From contig NZ_CP095740.1 in NCBI RefSeq assembly GCF_023078455.1, positions 2,282,001 to 2,346,000 on the forward strand: a stretch of 64,000 bases of DNA, read 5' to 3'. Made by a program: the position numbers and the translations under genes. The stretch is from Luteibacter aegosomatis (lineage in GTDB: Bacteria > Pseudomonadota > Gammaproteobacteria > Xanthomonadales > Rhodanobacteraceae). The notes below the pieces were generated by a model. It worked only from the letters and a program-made list of their open reading frames with translations, ran no database searches and was not told the DNA's origin. Of the stretch, positions 25,249 through 37,241 are shown piece by piece; position 1 is the first letter of the stretch; each line of letters begins with the position of its first letter.

Positions 25249-26910
25249 TCACATCAGTCCCGTCTCGCCGAGCAGCTCGCGCAAGCGGTCGGCCAGGCGC
25301 AGGCTCAGCGCGATGAGGGTGAAGGTGGGAAACGCCCAGCCGCCGGTGGGAAACGTCGAGCTGCCGGCCACGTGCAGGTTGCCCACCCCGTGGACCTTGC
25401 CTTGCGGATCCACCACCCCTTGCGCAGGCGATTCGGCCATGCGCGTGGTTCCCATGTGATGCGCGGTACCGTGCACGCCCGATGTCGCACCGTCGTCGTG
25501 CAGCCAGGCCGATGGCTCGAAATACCCGCCGCAGGCCTTGGCAAGGCAGGGTCCGGCGACGGCGGTGAGCGTGCGCCACGTATGGCGATCCAGGTCGCCG
25601 AGGCGCCAATCCACCTGCACCTTGCGCAGTCCGAGTGCGTCGCGTTCGTTGCCGAGGGTGATGCGGCTGTCGCGATTCGGCGCCTGCTCGAAAAATCCGA
25701 CCAGGTCGACGCGGTCGCTGGGTACGGTGGGGCGATCGTTGAGCTTCTGTCCGACGGCACGGATCACGTCGCCGATGTGCAGGCCCAATCGCATCGCGCT
25801 TACCGCGAGGCCCTGCGGCACCGCGACGGCGCCACTGGGCCCGTTCTGCAGGGCGGCGCAAAGCCGGGCCTCGAGCAGCGCGCTTTCCTCGCGCGAGGGC
25901 GGGCGCAGCGCGGCACGCACGTCGCGCAGGGCACGGATGCCGCGAGGTATGTCGCCTTCGACCGCGAAGGGATGCACGCGCCCGTTGAGCATGCGGTGCC
26001 GCCGTTGCGCTTCGGTGGCGAGGCCTATTTCGGCGGCGATCGGTGCCCGCACCTTTCCGACGGTACGCTCGTAGGGCCGCGTGAGGCGGTCGGGCTCGGG
26101 CGAATGCACGCTGCCGATCGTGCCGCTGGGATGATCCATGAAATAACGTCCGACCAGATCGCGATCGTTACCCAGGCCCTGTGGCGCCACGTTGTCGGAG
26201 AGCAACAGGATGCGTGCGTTCTCGATGCCGCCGGCGGCCAGTACGTAGTGGCGCGCACGTACGCGGCCTCGGCGGCCGTCGATCGAACCAATGCGCAGGG
26301 CGGTGACGGCGGTCGCGGACGGGTTGGCATCCAGTTCCATCGCGTTGGCGTGGAGGAGCACGGTGACGTTCGGCTGCGCGCGCAGCTCGTCGCGGTAGCC
26401 GTCGCCGAAGTTGATCGGGCTGCGTGCGAAGATGAAATTGACCATCGCCTCGGGATCGAGGTCGAGCAGCTTGCGCGGGGTGGGGCCATCGAAGCTGCCC
26501 GGCCCGAAATCGTGCGAAGGATCGATGCGGCAGAAATCGCGGGCCATCTCGTACCATGGCGCGAGGTCGGCGTATCGCAGCGGCCAGCCGCTGTCGGGCA
26601 CCCAATCGCGCGGCTCGAGGTCGCTGTCGGCGAAGGGAATGCAGCCGCCGCCCCACAGGGTGCAACTGCCGCCGAGCACGCGCATGCGCGCGGTGCCGGC
26701 GTCCAATGCATAGGGGCCTACCGAGCGGCCGTCGTAAAGTGCCTGGCTGCTGTCCTCGCCCGCCAGGCCGCCTCCTTCGATCAGGCATACGCGTAGGCGG
26801 CTGCCGTCGAAGGCACGCGCGATGGCGATGCCCGCCGGACCGGCCCCGACGATGCAGAGGTCGGCCTCGTGCTCGTCGGGTACCGAGGGGTCAAGGTAAT
26901 CCAACAGCAC
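25249..26910 (-). CDS. GMC-family FAD-dependent oxidoreductase
   Basis: A 553-residue protein from a GTG at 26910 preceded by GGGAG. An FAD-binding beta-alpha-beta motif is at the N-terminus (DLCIVGAGPAGIAIARAF), followed by the GMC signature region (LGGSCTLWGGGCIPF) and a C-terminal substrate/FAD domain (HHMGTTRM, then GNLHVAGSSTFPTGG with the usual catalytic His region). The family oxidises alcohol or sugar hydroxyls. The start overlaps the end of the epimerase gene by 20 bp, so the two are translationally coupled. Position between the sugar-nucleotide genes and the initiating transferase suggests it modifies a polysaccharide sugar; the substrate is unknown. Confidence 0.85.
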   Translation of the reverse strand: MLLDYLDPSVPDEHEADLCIVGAGPAGIAIARAFDGSRLRVCLIEGGGLAGEDSSQALYDGRSVGPYALDAGTARMRVLGGSCTLWGGGCIPFADSDLEPRDWVPDSGWPLRYADLAPWYEMARDFCRIDPSHDFGPGSFDGPTPRKLLDLDPEAMVNFIFARSPINFGDGYRDELRAQPNVTVLLHANAMELDANPSATAVTALRIGSIDGRRGRVRARHYVLAAGGIENARILLLSDNVAPQGLGNDRDLVGRYFMDHPSGTIGSVHSPEPDRLTRPYERTVGKVRAPIAAEIGLATEAQRRHRMLNGRVHPFAVEGDIPRGIRALRDVRAALRPPSREESALLEARLCAALQNGPSGAVAVPQGLAVSAMRLGLHIGDVIRAVGQKLNDRPTVPSDRVDLVGFFEQAPNRDSRITLGNERDALGLRKVQVDWRLGDLDRHTWRTLTAVAGPCLAKACGGYFEPSAWLHDDGATSGVHGTAHHMGTTRMAESPAQGVVDPQGKVHGVGNLHVAGSSTFPTGGWAFPTFTLIALSLRLADRLRELLGETGLM

Positions 26911-27964
26911 GGTGTTCTCCCAGGGACGAATGAGCTTCGGCGGGGGCCATCGTCGGCCTGCCGTAATACGCCAGGTACCAGTCGACGAAGCGGCGCACGC
27001 CTTCCTCCACGTCGACGCGCGGTTCGTAGCCGGTGTCCTCGCGCAGCGACGCGATGCTGGCTTCGGTATCGGGTACGTCGCCGGCCTGCAGGGGCAGCAG
27101 TTCGAGCGTCGCCTTGCGCCCGAGGCATGCCTCGAGCACTTCGATGTAGCGCAGCAGTGCCACCGGCCGTTCGTTGCCGATGTTGTAGATGCGGTACGGC
27201 GCCACGCCGCTGGATCCGGGATCGGGCGCATCGCCGTTCCAGCGCTCGTCGGCCGACGGTATGCGATCGAGCGCGCGCAGCACGCCTTCGACGATGTCGT
27301 CCACGTAGGTGAAGCTGCGCTTGTGGCGGCCGTGGTTGAACACGGGAAGGGGGTCGCCGGCGAGGATGGCGCGGGTGAACAGGAACAGCGCCATGTCGGG
27401 GCGTCCCCAGGGGCCGTACACCGTGAAGAAGCGCAGGCCGGTGCAGGGTAGGCCATAGAGGTGCGCGTAGCTGTGCGCCATCTGTTCGTTGGCCTTTTTC
27501 GACGCCGCGTAGAGCGTCAGGGGATGTTCGGTCGGCTGCCGCTCGCTGAAGGGCATGTGGGTGTCGGCGCCGTAGACCGAACTGGTCGAGGCGAACACGA
27601 GGTGCTCCACGCCGTGATGGCGGCACCCCTCCAGAACGTGCAGGAAGCCGGTGACGTTGCTGGACACGTACACGTGCGGATTCTTCGCCGCGTAACGCAC
27701 GCCGGCCTGCGCGGCGAGGTTGACCACGCGTCGGGGCCGATGGACGGCGAAGACCTGCTCCACCGCGTCGCGGTCGGCGAGGTCGGCATGCACGTGGGTA
27801 TAACGCGGGTGATGCCGAAACCGTTCGAGCCGCGCCTTCTTCAGCCCCACGTCGTAGTAGTCGGACAGGTTGTCCAGGCCCACCACGTCGTCGCCGCGCT
27901 CGAGCAGGCGCATGGCGAGGTGCGATCCGATGAAGCCCGCCGTACCCGTCACGAGCACCTTCAT
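26891..27964 (-). CDS. NAD-dependent sugar-nucleotide epimerase, UDP-glucuronate 4-epimerase-like
   Basis: A 357-residue extended short-chain dehydrogenase: GTAGFIG at residues 7-13, STSSVYG for the catalytic Ser/Thr, and YAASKK as the YxxxK pair. LDNLSDYYDVGLKKARL is typical of UDP-glucuronate and UDP-GlcNAc-uronate 4-epimerases (GalE relatives such as Cap1J or TviC). It would convert a UDP-gluco-uronate to the galacto form in the cytosol. It lies 12 bp after the dehydrogenase that probably makes its substrate and overlaps the GMC gene. Confidence 0.88.
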   Translation of the reverse strand: MKVLVTGTAGFIGSHLAMRLLERGDDVVGLDNLSDYYDVGLKKARLERFRHHPRYTHVHADLADRDAVEQVFAVHRPRRVVNLAAQAGVRYAAKNPHVYVSSNVTGFLHVLEGCRHHGVEHLVFASTSSVYGADTHMPFSERQPTEHPLTLYAASKKANEQMAHSYAHLYGLPCTGLRFFTVYGPWGRPDMALFLFTRAILAGDPLPVFNHGRHKRSFTYVDDIVEGVLRALDRIPSADERWNGDAPDPGSSGVAPYRIYNIGNERPVALLRYIEVLEACLGRKATLELLPLQAGDVPDTEASIASLREDTGYEPRVDVEEGVRRFVDWYLAYYGRPTMAPAEAHSSLGEHRAVGLP

Positions 27965-27976
27965 GGCATCACCGCG

Positions 27977-29347
<1,371 letters not shown>

Positions 29348-29593
29348 GCCCGCTTCCTACCCCTGGTCGGCTGTCGAATAGCCCCGGCGAGGGGCAGGAA
29401 AAGCGTATCAACGCTTCCGGGATTTGCCTGTACCGCTTATGGGGATTGGCCGAATGGCCGATGCGACGAAGACTGAACGAGTGTCGGCGAAACGTGAACT
29501 TGGCGTTTACAACGCCTTGTCCCCGCGATATGTTTCCTCGGCCTCGTCCATTCGGACGATGTTCGAAACACCGCATAGCGAATTGGTCCACTC

Positions 29594-30244
29594 ATGTCCG
29601 CGCGAACCTACATCGGCTCTGTGCGCGTGGCCTTGCTGGACGATCATGCGCTCGTCCGGAAAGGGCTCGTCGCGCAACTCGAAAAATCGCCCTCGATCAT
29701 CGTCGTGGGCAGCCACGGCAGCAGCAAACCCTTCCGTGCGTTGCTTGCCGCCATGCCGGTCGACGTGGCGCTGATCGACTACTCGCTCTCGCGCGACGAC
29801 ATCGACGGCGTCGCCCTGGTCAAGCAGATCCGCGCCGCGCATCCGCGCGTGAAGATACTGGTGGTGTCCGCCCACGAGGAGGGGCTGGTCGTGCAGCGAC
29901 TGCTGCAGGCCGGTGCCGACGGCTTCGTGGCGAAGAGCCAGGATCCCGACGACGTGATACGGGCGATCGACGCGGTCATGACCGGCCAGCGCTACGTGTC
30001 GTCGTCATCGCAGCACACCGTGGCGCCGGCGTCCCTCGCCCCGCTTTCGCCCAAGGAAACCGAGGTGGTGCGCTGCCTGCTCGAAGGCAAGGCGGTGTCG
30101 GAGATCGCCCGGAAGTTCGATCGCAGCGTGAAGACCATCAGCGCGCAGAAAAGCGCGGCCTATCGGAAACTCATGATCGCCAACGACGCCGAGCTGTACA
30201 AGCTCAGCGCGCACATCCTCGGACAAGGCGGTAGCCAGACGTGA
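29594..30244 (+). CDS. LuxR-family response regulator (BvgA/RcsB type)
   Basis: A 216-residue protein. The receiver domain (about 9-125) has the acidic pair in LLDDHAL, the phosphoacceptor Asp62 in ALIDYS, the conserved Ser/Thr region VVSAH and Lys in FVAKSQ. A LuxR helix-turn-helix follows (about 152-205: LSPKETEVVRCLLEGKAVSEIA, then a recognition helix VKTISAQKSAAYRK). Its stop overlaps the GTG of the adjacent hybrid kinase by 4 bp, so the two form a coupled two-component pair. The 246 bp upstream, shared with the divergent polysaccharide operon, make that operon a natural candidate target. Confidence 0.92.
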   Translation: MSARTYIGSVRVALLDDHALVRKGLVAQLEKSPSIIVVGSHGSSKPFRALLAAMPVDVALIDYSLSRDDIDGVALVKQIRAAHPRVKILVVSAHEEGLVVQRLLQAGADGFVAKSQDPDDVIRAIDAVMTGQRYVSSSSQHTVAPASLAPLSPKETEVVRCLLEGKAVSEIARKFDRSVKTISAQKSAAYRKLMIANDAELYKLSAHILGQGGSQT

Positions 30245-32538
30245 GGAGAATGCTGGCCAGGATGGCTCTCGTGGCATCCCTCCTCTGCGTCGCACCCTTC
30301 GCCTGGTGCGCGAACGCCGCGCCGCCCGATTCCGAAACCCTGCGCCGCTGGGTGGCGGCGCATCCCGTGGTGCGTGTGGCGATCGACCCGCAACAGGGCT
30401 CGGAGATCTCCAGCGGCAACGTCAATCCGCTGATCTCGGGTTACCTCGAGCTGACCGCGAAGAAGGCCGGTGTCAGGCTGGACCCGGTGCGCACGGCTTC
30501 GTGGGACGATTCGGTGAAGGCGTTCCTCGACGGTCGCGTCGACCTCCTGCCATCCACGAACGACCGGATGCTGGCGGACGTCGCGGGCAAGGCGCTTCTT
30601 TCCGCGCCGATCTACGAAGGGCGGACGCTGATCATCGCCCGCACGGTGGGGCCGCCACGCCTGAACGTGCGTGACCTCGACGGCCTTCGGGTGGCCTACA
30701 AGGGCGGCGGAGCCTATGACGCCTGGCTGGCCCGCGAGCATCCCTCGGTGCGCCGGTTGCCGCTGGCCGACCTGCACCAGGTGCTGGTGGCGGTCGAAAG
30801 CGGTATCGCCGACGTGGCGATCGGTGCCGACGTGTCCTTCGGCCCCATCCTGCGTCGCGATTACGCGGTGAGCCTGCGGGTCGCCGGCGACATACCCGAA
30901 TTCCCGGTGACGGTGCGCGTGGCGGCCCACCCCGACCAGCCCGAGCTGGTGGCGCTCATCGAGAAATCGCTTCGCAGCATCGGCCCGAAGGAAAACCAGC
31001 AGGTCATCGAGCGGTGGTTGCAGTTGGCCTACCTGCGCCCGCCGACGCTCACGCAGGTGCTCGCCACCTATGGCGTCGAGATCGGGCTGGCCCTGGCCCT
31101 GGTGGCCATGCTGCTGTTCGCCATGCTGCAGATGCGCCGCGCGCAGCTTGCCTCCCGGCGCAGCGAGCGACAGAAGACCATGCTGCTGGCGGTGATGAGC
31201 CACGAGGTCCGCAATGCCGTCAACGCCGTGGCGTCGTCGGTCGATCTGCTGGCCCGCATGCCGGGCGAGGGTTCGCGTCGCGACCTGTTGGCCATCGCCG
31301 TGTCCGGCAGCCGCAACCTCCAGAATCTCCTGAAGAACGCCCTCGACTTCTCGCGCGACGAAGCCTCGGGTTTCATCCCCGACCTGGGACCGTGCGACGC
31401 GTACGCCGTGGCGCGCGACGTGATCGAGGCTCACCGCGGTGCCATCGAGGCGCGTGGCGTGGCGGTCAAGCTCGACCTGCCCATGGGGCCGCTGCCATGG
31501 TTGCTGCTCGACGAGACGCGGCTGCGCCAGGTCATGGACAACCTCGTGGGCAACGCGGTCAAGTTCACTACCGAAGGCCACGTGGGGCTCGCGATCTGGC
31601 AGAGCGTCGACGAGTCGTCCGTGGAAGAGATCCGCCACGTATACGTGGAGGTGTTCGATACGGGCGAGGGCATTCCCCTCGATCGCCAGCGGGAGATCTT
31701 CCGGCCTTTCGGCCAGGCGCATGGGGGGCTGTCCCGACGGCTGGGCGGCACGGGGCTGGGGCTTCCCATCTGTCGCGAAATCGTCCGCCAACTGGGCGGC
31801 ACGCTGGCGTTGTCCTCCGACGCCGGGGTAGGCACGACCGTGCGCGTGGTGTTGCCGACCAGCCTCGTGCCCGCGCCGGCCGACATCGCCGCCGACGGCA
31901 CCGCGGAAGCCGATGCGCCGCTGGGCGTGGTGCTGCTGGTGGAGGACCATCCCGCGAACCGGCAGATCCTCGCCGCTCAGTTGCGCTACGTCGGCTACGA
32001 CACCGTGGCGGTCGATCGCGGCCAGGCGGCCATCGACGTGTTCGAACCGGGCCGCTTCGACGCGGTGCTGCTCGACTGCGAATTGCCCGACATGCACGGT
32101 TACGACGTCGCCGTGGAGCTGCGGGCGCAGGAGTCGGCGATGCCCGGCATTCGCACCCGCTTCGTCGCCGTGTCGGCCAGCAGCGGCGACGACCACGTGC
32201 GCCAGTGCGAGGCATCCGGCATCGACGTGGTGCTGGGCAAGCCGCTGTCGTTGACGGCGTTGCGCGATGCCCTGGCACGGTCGGAAGACCACGCCGCGGC
32301 ACGCGCGGTCTTTCGCAAGGAATCGCTCTCCGACCTGGGGAAGCTTCGCGAAGCGCTCGCTTCGGGCGATGGCGACCTCGCGCTTTCGCTGGCCCACCGC
32401 ATGCGTGGCAGCGCACTCGTCTTCGGCGCGTATGGCCTGGCCGGCGAACTCGCGCGGCTGGAGGCGGCGTTGTCGGATCGCAGCGCGGGCGTCCCCGCGG
32501 TCGACGAGATCGTGCAGCGCGTGGCCGCTCGCCTTTGA
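30241..32538 (+). CDS. BvgS/EvgS-like hybrid sensor histidine kinase with periplasmic solute-binding domain
   Basis: A 765-residue protein. A signal/anchor (about 1-27) is followed by one periplasmic substrate-binding-protein type 3 domain (about 40-270). BvgS and EvgS have two such domains, so this is a shorter version. A membrane helix is near 290-305. The kinase core has the H box (MSHEVRNAVN, His321), N box (NLVGNAVKFT) and G boxes (DTGEGIP, GGTGLGLPI). A receiver domain has Asp612 in LLDCELPDMHGYD and a C-terminal HPt has His719 (LAHRMRGSALVFGA). No PAS domain separates the helix from the kinase. It would relay phosphate His-Asp-His to the regulator encoded just upstream. The ligand is unknown. 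Confidence 0.92.
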   Translation: MRRMLARMALVASLLCVAPFAWCANAAPPDSETLRRWVAAHPVVRVAIDPQQGSEISSGNVNPLISGYLELTAKKAGVRLDPVRTASWDDSVKAFLDGRVDLLPSTNDRMLADVAGKALLSAPIYEGRTLIIARTVGPPRLNVRDLDGLRVAYKGGGAYDAWLAREHPSVRRLPLADLHQVLVAVESGIADVAIGADVSFGPILRRDYAVSLRVAGDIPEFPVTVRVAAHPDQPELVALIEKSLRSIGPKENQQVIERWLQLAYLRPPTLTQVLATYGVEIGLALALVAMLLFAMLQMRRAQLASRRSERQKTMLLAVMSHEVRNAVNAVASSVDLLARMPGEGSRRDLLAIAVSGSRNLQNLLKNALDFSRDEASGFIPDLGPCDAYAVARDVIEAHRGAIEARGVAVKLDLPMGPLPWLLLDETRLRQVMDNLVGNAVKFTTEGHVGLAIWQSVDESSVEEIRHVYVEVFDTGEGIPLDRQREIFRPFGQAHGGLSRRLGGTGLGLPICREIVRQLGGTLALSSDAGVGTTVRVVLPTSLVPAPADIAADGTAEADAPLGVVLLVEDHPANRQILAAQLRYVGYDTVAVDRGQAAIDVFEPGRFDAVLLDCELPDMHGYDVAVELRAQESAMPGIRTRFVAVSASSGDDHVRQCEASGIDVVLGKPLSLTALRDALARSEDHAAARAVFRKESLSDLGKLREALASGDGDLALSLAHRMRGSALVFGAYGLAGELARLEAALSDRSAGVPAVDEIVQRVAARL

Positions 32539-32613
32539 CGGCATGACACCCTTTAAACGGGGCGGGGTGTACCCATGTCGATCAGGTTATCCATCCACCC
32601 TGGAGGCGACACC

Positions 32614-33480
<867 letters not shown>

Positions 33481-33580
33481 CCCTTGGCCGGATTCGCCGA
33501 TGCGATCGGCGTCCACCCTTTCGGGAGCGGGCTTGGAGAAGCCTGGCTACCGGAGCGGTGGGAGTCGGTCGCATCGGGAA

Positions 33581-35008
33581 TCAGGGTTGGAACCGAGGCT
33601 GTCCCGCGCGATGCGCACGTGCTTCATAGAGCTCGCCGTCGGCGGCCGCCAAGGCCTCATCCAGCGACATCCCGGCCCGTTTCAACGCGGCCCCCAGGGT
33701 AAACGCGATCGGTGCCGCCGCCGCATCGGCGCGCAATCGTTCGAGTACCTGCTTCATCGCCGCGTCGTCCGCGTCACGCACCACCACGAGGAATTCGTCG
33801 CCTCCCAGGCGCACCACGGCGTCGCCGTCGCGCACGCGATCGCGCAGGAATACCGCGATGCCTACCAGCACGTCGTCGCCGCGCTGGTGACCGTAGGTAT
33901 CGTTGACCGCCTTGAAATGATCGAGGTCCACGGCGACGAAGCCCAGCGTCTCGCCACCCGTCGTTTCCTCGAGTTGGGCGAGGTAGCGCCGGTTGAAGCA
34001 GTGCGTCAGCGGATCGCGCACCGACCACTCGCGTAGCTGGCGCTCCTGTCGCGACTGCTCGGTGATGTCCTGCGCGTGGCCCAGCACGTAGCGATCTTCG
34101 TCGTCGTCGTCGATCACGTTGTGATACGCCCATATGCGCAGGTCACCGTTCGCCGCGCGCAGTTCCAGCCGCCCCGAATCGGTGCCCCGTGCCGCGATGC
34201 GTTCCAGGTAGGCGGCGAAGGAAGCGTGGTTCTCCTCGCGCATGAAATCGGTCATGGGTCGGCCCAGCAGGTCGGCCAGGGGATACCCCAGCGAGCGCGC
34301 GGCGGCGGGATTCACCGACAGGAGGGTGCCGTCGAGGTCGTGGGTGCAGATCAGTCCGAGGCTGTAATGGAAGAGCTGCCGGAAACGGCGCTCGCTGTTT
34401 TCCAGCGAGCCGATGACCCGGCGCAGCTCTTCGTTGGCTTGGGCACGCGTCTGGGTATGGCGCAGGCCACGTTCCGCGGCCACTTCGCGTGCGAGGCCGG
34501 CGCTGCGGTCCAGGGCGTCGGCTCGCTGGGTGAGCGCCAGGCCCGTGATGCGACCGAGCAGGGTGAGGATCTCTCGCTGGTGCGGATCCAGTTCGCGCGG
34601 AACGTGGTCGAGCACGCACAGCGTACCGATGCCCGAGCCCTCGTCGAGGGCGATCGGCATCCCTGCATAGAAGCGCACGTTCGGGGTCTCCTCCACCAGG
34701 GGATTGTCCGCGAAGCGTTCGTCTCGCGCGGCATCGCCGACCTCGAGCAGGTCGTTGCCGCGTATCGCATGCGAACAGAAGGCGATATCGCGAGGTGTTT
34801 CCTGCACGCCCTCCAGACCCAGGTTGGCCTTGAACCACTGGCGGTCGCGATCCACGAGGCTGATCAAGGCCATCGGGGTGCCGGTCACCATGGATGCGAT
34901 GCGGGCGATCGCGTCGAACAGGGGCTCCGGCGCCGTGTCGAGCACCGCCAGGGCGTGCAGGCGCTCCAGGCGCTGCGCTTCGTCGGGGGGCAGGGGCGCG
35001 GCGGGCAT
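33581..35008 (-). CDS. GAF-PAS-GGDEF diguanylate cyclase
   Basis: A 475-residue soluble protein from the ATG at 35008 (GAGGAG site). An N-terminal GAF domain (about 20-165, with LISLVDRDRQWFKA and FYAGMPI) is followed by a PAS/PAC unit (about 200-310: FRQLFHYSLGLICTHDLDG) and a GGDEF domain with the intact motif at residues 402-406 (RLGGDEF). An inhibitory I-site RxxD (RDGD) lies five residues before it. No EAL domain is present, so it should make cyclic di-GMP under product inhibition. In this genome it could feed the nearby polysaccharide loci; that link is inference. Confidence 0.92.
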   Translation of the reverse strand: MPAAPLPPDEAQRLERLHALAVLDTAPEPLFDAIARIASMVTGTPMALISLVDRDRQWFKANLGLEGVQETPRDIAFCSHAIRGNDLLEVGDAARDERFADNPLVEETPNVRFYAGMPIALDEGSGIGTLCVLDHVPRELDPHQREILTLLGRITGLALTQRADALDRSAGLAREVAAERGLRHTQTRAQANEELRRVIGSLENSERRFRQLFHYSLGLICTHDLDGTLLSVNPAAARSLGYPLADLLGRPMTDFMREENHASFAAYLERIAARGTDSGRLELRAANGDLRIWAYHNVIDDDDEDRYVLGHAQDITEQSRQERQLREWSVRDPLTHCFNRRYLAQLEETTGGETLGFVAVDLDHFKAVNDTYGHQRGDDVLVGIAVFLRDRVRDGDAVVRLGGDEFLVVVRDADDAAMKQVLERLRADAAAAPIAFTLGAALKRAGMSLDEALAAADGELYEARAHRAGQPRFQP

Positions 35009-35085
35009 CGCGACTCCTCGGGTCGTCCCGGCCACTTCAGGAAACCCCATGTGGTCGGTGCGTGAAATCCGCCGGAAACGTGCCC

Positions 35086-36375
35086 TCAGTGCAGCTTCAC
35101 CGGGGGCAACGTGGTGTTGCGCAGGCCGTCGGCCATCCATAGGGCGACGGCGCGGGGCCAGCCATGCAGGGTGACGCGGTGCATGAACTGCAAGGACACG
35201 TAAAGCAGCTTGGCGACCCATCCGCGCATCGGGATCACGCCATGGCCCTTGCCGCCCGAGGGCACCTCGCCCGTGGCCTGGCGAACGCCGAGGGACACCA
35301 GCGTACCCTTGGAGCGATAGGCGAAAGGCTCGACGCGTTCGCCACGCAAGGCGCGGGGCAGGGCATGCGCGAGGTATTCGGCCTGCTGGCGTGCCGCCTG
35401 GGCGGTGGGCGGCACGATACCGCCCTCGGCCGACGCGGGCGCGTAGGCGCAGTCGCCCATGGCGTAGATCGCGGCGACGCCCCTTGCGGCGAGCGTGCCA
35501 TCGACGACGATGCGCCGATCCTTTGACAGCTCGAAGGGACCGAGGTCGCTCACGAAGTCGTGGCCCACCACGCCGGCCGCCCAGACCTGGATGTCGCACT
35601 CGATGCGGCTACCGTCCTTGAGGTCGAACACGCCGTGTTCCACGGCGTTCACGCCCACGCCGACGCGCACCGTGACGCCCATGCGTTCGAGCACGCGCCG
35701 GGCGGTTTCCGAGGTGCGCGGATCCACGGCGGGCAGCACGCGGGGCGCCATGTCCATCAGGGTGATGTCGAGCTTCGAGGCCGAGTCCAGGCCGCCGTAA
35801 CGGTGCATGTCGTTGAACGCGTGATGCAGTTCCGCGGCGAGTTCCACTCCGGTGGCCCCGGCGCCGACGATACCCACGCGTATGCGCTTGGACGGATCGC
35901 CCGCGGTCCGAAGGGCCAGGGCGAGGATGCGCCGGCGTAGCGCGATGGCCTGCGCCGGACTGTCGAGCATGTCGCAATACTCGAGCACGCCCGGCGTGCC
36001 GAAGTCGTTCACCCGGCTACCGAAGGCCAGCACGAGCACGTCGTAATGCAACTCGCGCGGCGGAAGGATGGTTTCGTCGTCTTGGGCCAGGCGGACCGCG
36101 TCGAGACGGACGGTCTTGCGTTCGGCATCCACGCGCAGCAAGGCGCCGGGCACGAAGCGGTAGCCGTGCGAGTGGCCGTGCGCGAGAAAGGGCACGGCCT
36201 CTTCGCCGTCGCCCAGCAGGCCCGCGGCGAGCTCATGCAGGCGCGGCTTCCAGAAATGGCTGGCGTCGCGATCGACGAGCACGACGTCGAGGTCTTCCCG
36301 CTTGCCGAGCCTCGTCGCCAGTTCGATGCCGGCCGCACCCCCGCCCACGATGAGTACGACAGGATTTGTGCTCAT
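35086..36375 (-). CDS. ndh: Type II NADH:quinone dehydrogenase-like FAD protein
   Basis: A 429-residue protein from the ATG at 36375 with GAGGAGG upstream. FAD-binding motif VVLIVGGGAAGIELA at the N-terminus; NADH-binding motif VGIVGAGATGVELAAE near residue 165; the second FAD contact YAMGDCAYAP near 300; and a C-terminal amphipathic region (RGWVAKLLYVSLQFMHRV) of the kind that anchors NDH-2 to the membrane. It transfers electrons from NADH to quinone without proton pumping. It is divergent from ompW, with 184 bp between the starts. Confidence 0.9.
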   Translation of the reverse strand: MSTNPVVLIVGGGAAGIELATRLGKREDLDVVLVDRDASHFWKPRLHELAAGLLGDGEEAVPFLAHGHSHGYRFVPGALLRVDAERKTVRLDAVRLAQDDETILPPRELHYDVLVLAFGSRVNDFGTPGVLEYCDMLDSPAQAIALRRRILALALRTAGDPSKRIRVGIVGAGATGVELAAELHHAFNDMHRYGGLDSASKLDITLMDMAPRVLPAVDPRTSETARRVLERMGVTVRVGVGVNAVEHGVFDLKDGSRIECDIQVWAAGVVGHDFVSDLGPFELSKDRRIVVDGTLAARGVAAIYAMGDCAYAPASAEGGIVPPTAQAARQQAEYLAHALPRALRGERVEPFAYRSKGTLVSLGVRQATGEVPSGGKGHGVIPMRGWVAKLLYVSLQFMHRVTLHGWPRAVALWMADGLRNTTLPPVKLH

Positions 36376-36559
36376 GGAATGACCTCCTCGTGAGGAACCA
36401 TCCAGCCTACGGACGCGCATGTCATCTGTTCGCGAAGGCGCGTTGCCGCAGTCCTCTGACGATTTCGCCTTTGTCGAAAAGCGCTTGATAGCCTGAAAAC
36501 GCTTTCCGGGCATACCGGTCCATGAGGGGCTGACGAAGTCCCCGCCAAAGGAGTTTTCC

Positions 36560-37174
36560 ATGCGTAGTTTTCGATCCGCCCTCGCCGTCGGCGTACTGGG
36601 CCTGCTTCCCGCCGTGTCCATCGCGCAGGACGCGTTCTTGCCCTGGATCGTCCATGCGGGCGCGCACGAGGTGAGCCCCCAGTCGAATACCGGCCGCCTG
36701 GCCGGCATGCGCTCCAGCACGAGCAGCGACAGCCGACCCACGATCAGCCTGGAATATCGTTTCACGCCGGCCTGGAGCGTGGAACTGCTGGCGGCACTGC
36801 CTTTCCGCCACGATGTTCGCCTCGACGGGAGCAAAGCCGTTTCCGTGAAGCAGCTTCCGCCGGTCGCGGGGGTGAACTACCGCTTCATGCCGGACCGGGT
36901 CGTGTCGCCGTTTGTCGGCGTCGGCGTCAACCGCACGCACTTCTTCAGCGCGCATGGCGAGAATGCCCTGGAGGGCGCGCGCGTGGACGTGGGCGACACC
37001 TGGGGCATCGCGTGGCACGCGGGCATCGACGTCGCCCTGAGCGAGCGCCTCGTGTTTACCGTCGACGCACGGCGGCTCGACATCGATGCCAAGGTCAAGG
37101 TCGATGGCACGAGGGTGGGCACCGCCCACGTCGACCCCTGGGTCTATGGCTTCAGCTTCGGATACCGCTTCTAG
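36560..37174 (+). CDS. ompW: OmpW-family outer membrane protein
   Basis: A 204-residue protein with AAAGGAG before the ATG and a signal peptide (about 1-22, AVGVLGLLPAVSIAQ). The mature sequence shows the eight-strand OmpW pattern: WIVHAGAHEVSP at the start, a central PTISLEYRFTPAWSVELLAALPF segment typical of the family, and a terminal aromatic FGYRF. OmpW forms a narrow barrel proposed to pass small hydrophobic molecules. It is expressed divergently from the NADH dehydrogenase. Confidence 0.92.
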   Translation: MRSFRSALAVGVLGLLPAVSIAQDAFLPWIVHAGAHEVSPQSNTGRLAGMRSSTSSDSRPTISLEYRFTPAWSVELLAALPFRHDVRLDGSKAVSVKQLPPVAGVNYRFMPDRVVSPFVGVGVNRTHFFSAHGENALEGARVDVGDTWGIAWHAGIDVALSERLVFTVDARRLDIDAKVKVDGTRVGTAHVDPWVYGFSFGYRF

Positions 37175-37241
37175 CCGCGATTGTGTTCGGCCACCCGGGG
37201 GATGGATACTTCGCCGCTTCTCCCATCCTCCCGGGATCTTC

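Noticed and set aside
26911..27456. N-terminal extension of the GMC frame to 27456
   Set aside because: It lies inside the epimerase gene in another frame and is Ala/Ser/Cys-rich; the GTG at 26910 precedes the FAD motif.
35009..35599. N-terminal extension of the diguanylate cyclase frame to 35599
   Set aside because: It overlaps the NADH dehydrogenase gene and is Arg/Gly-rich; the ATG at 35008 has GAGGAG upstream and begins a GAF domain.
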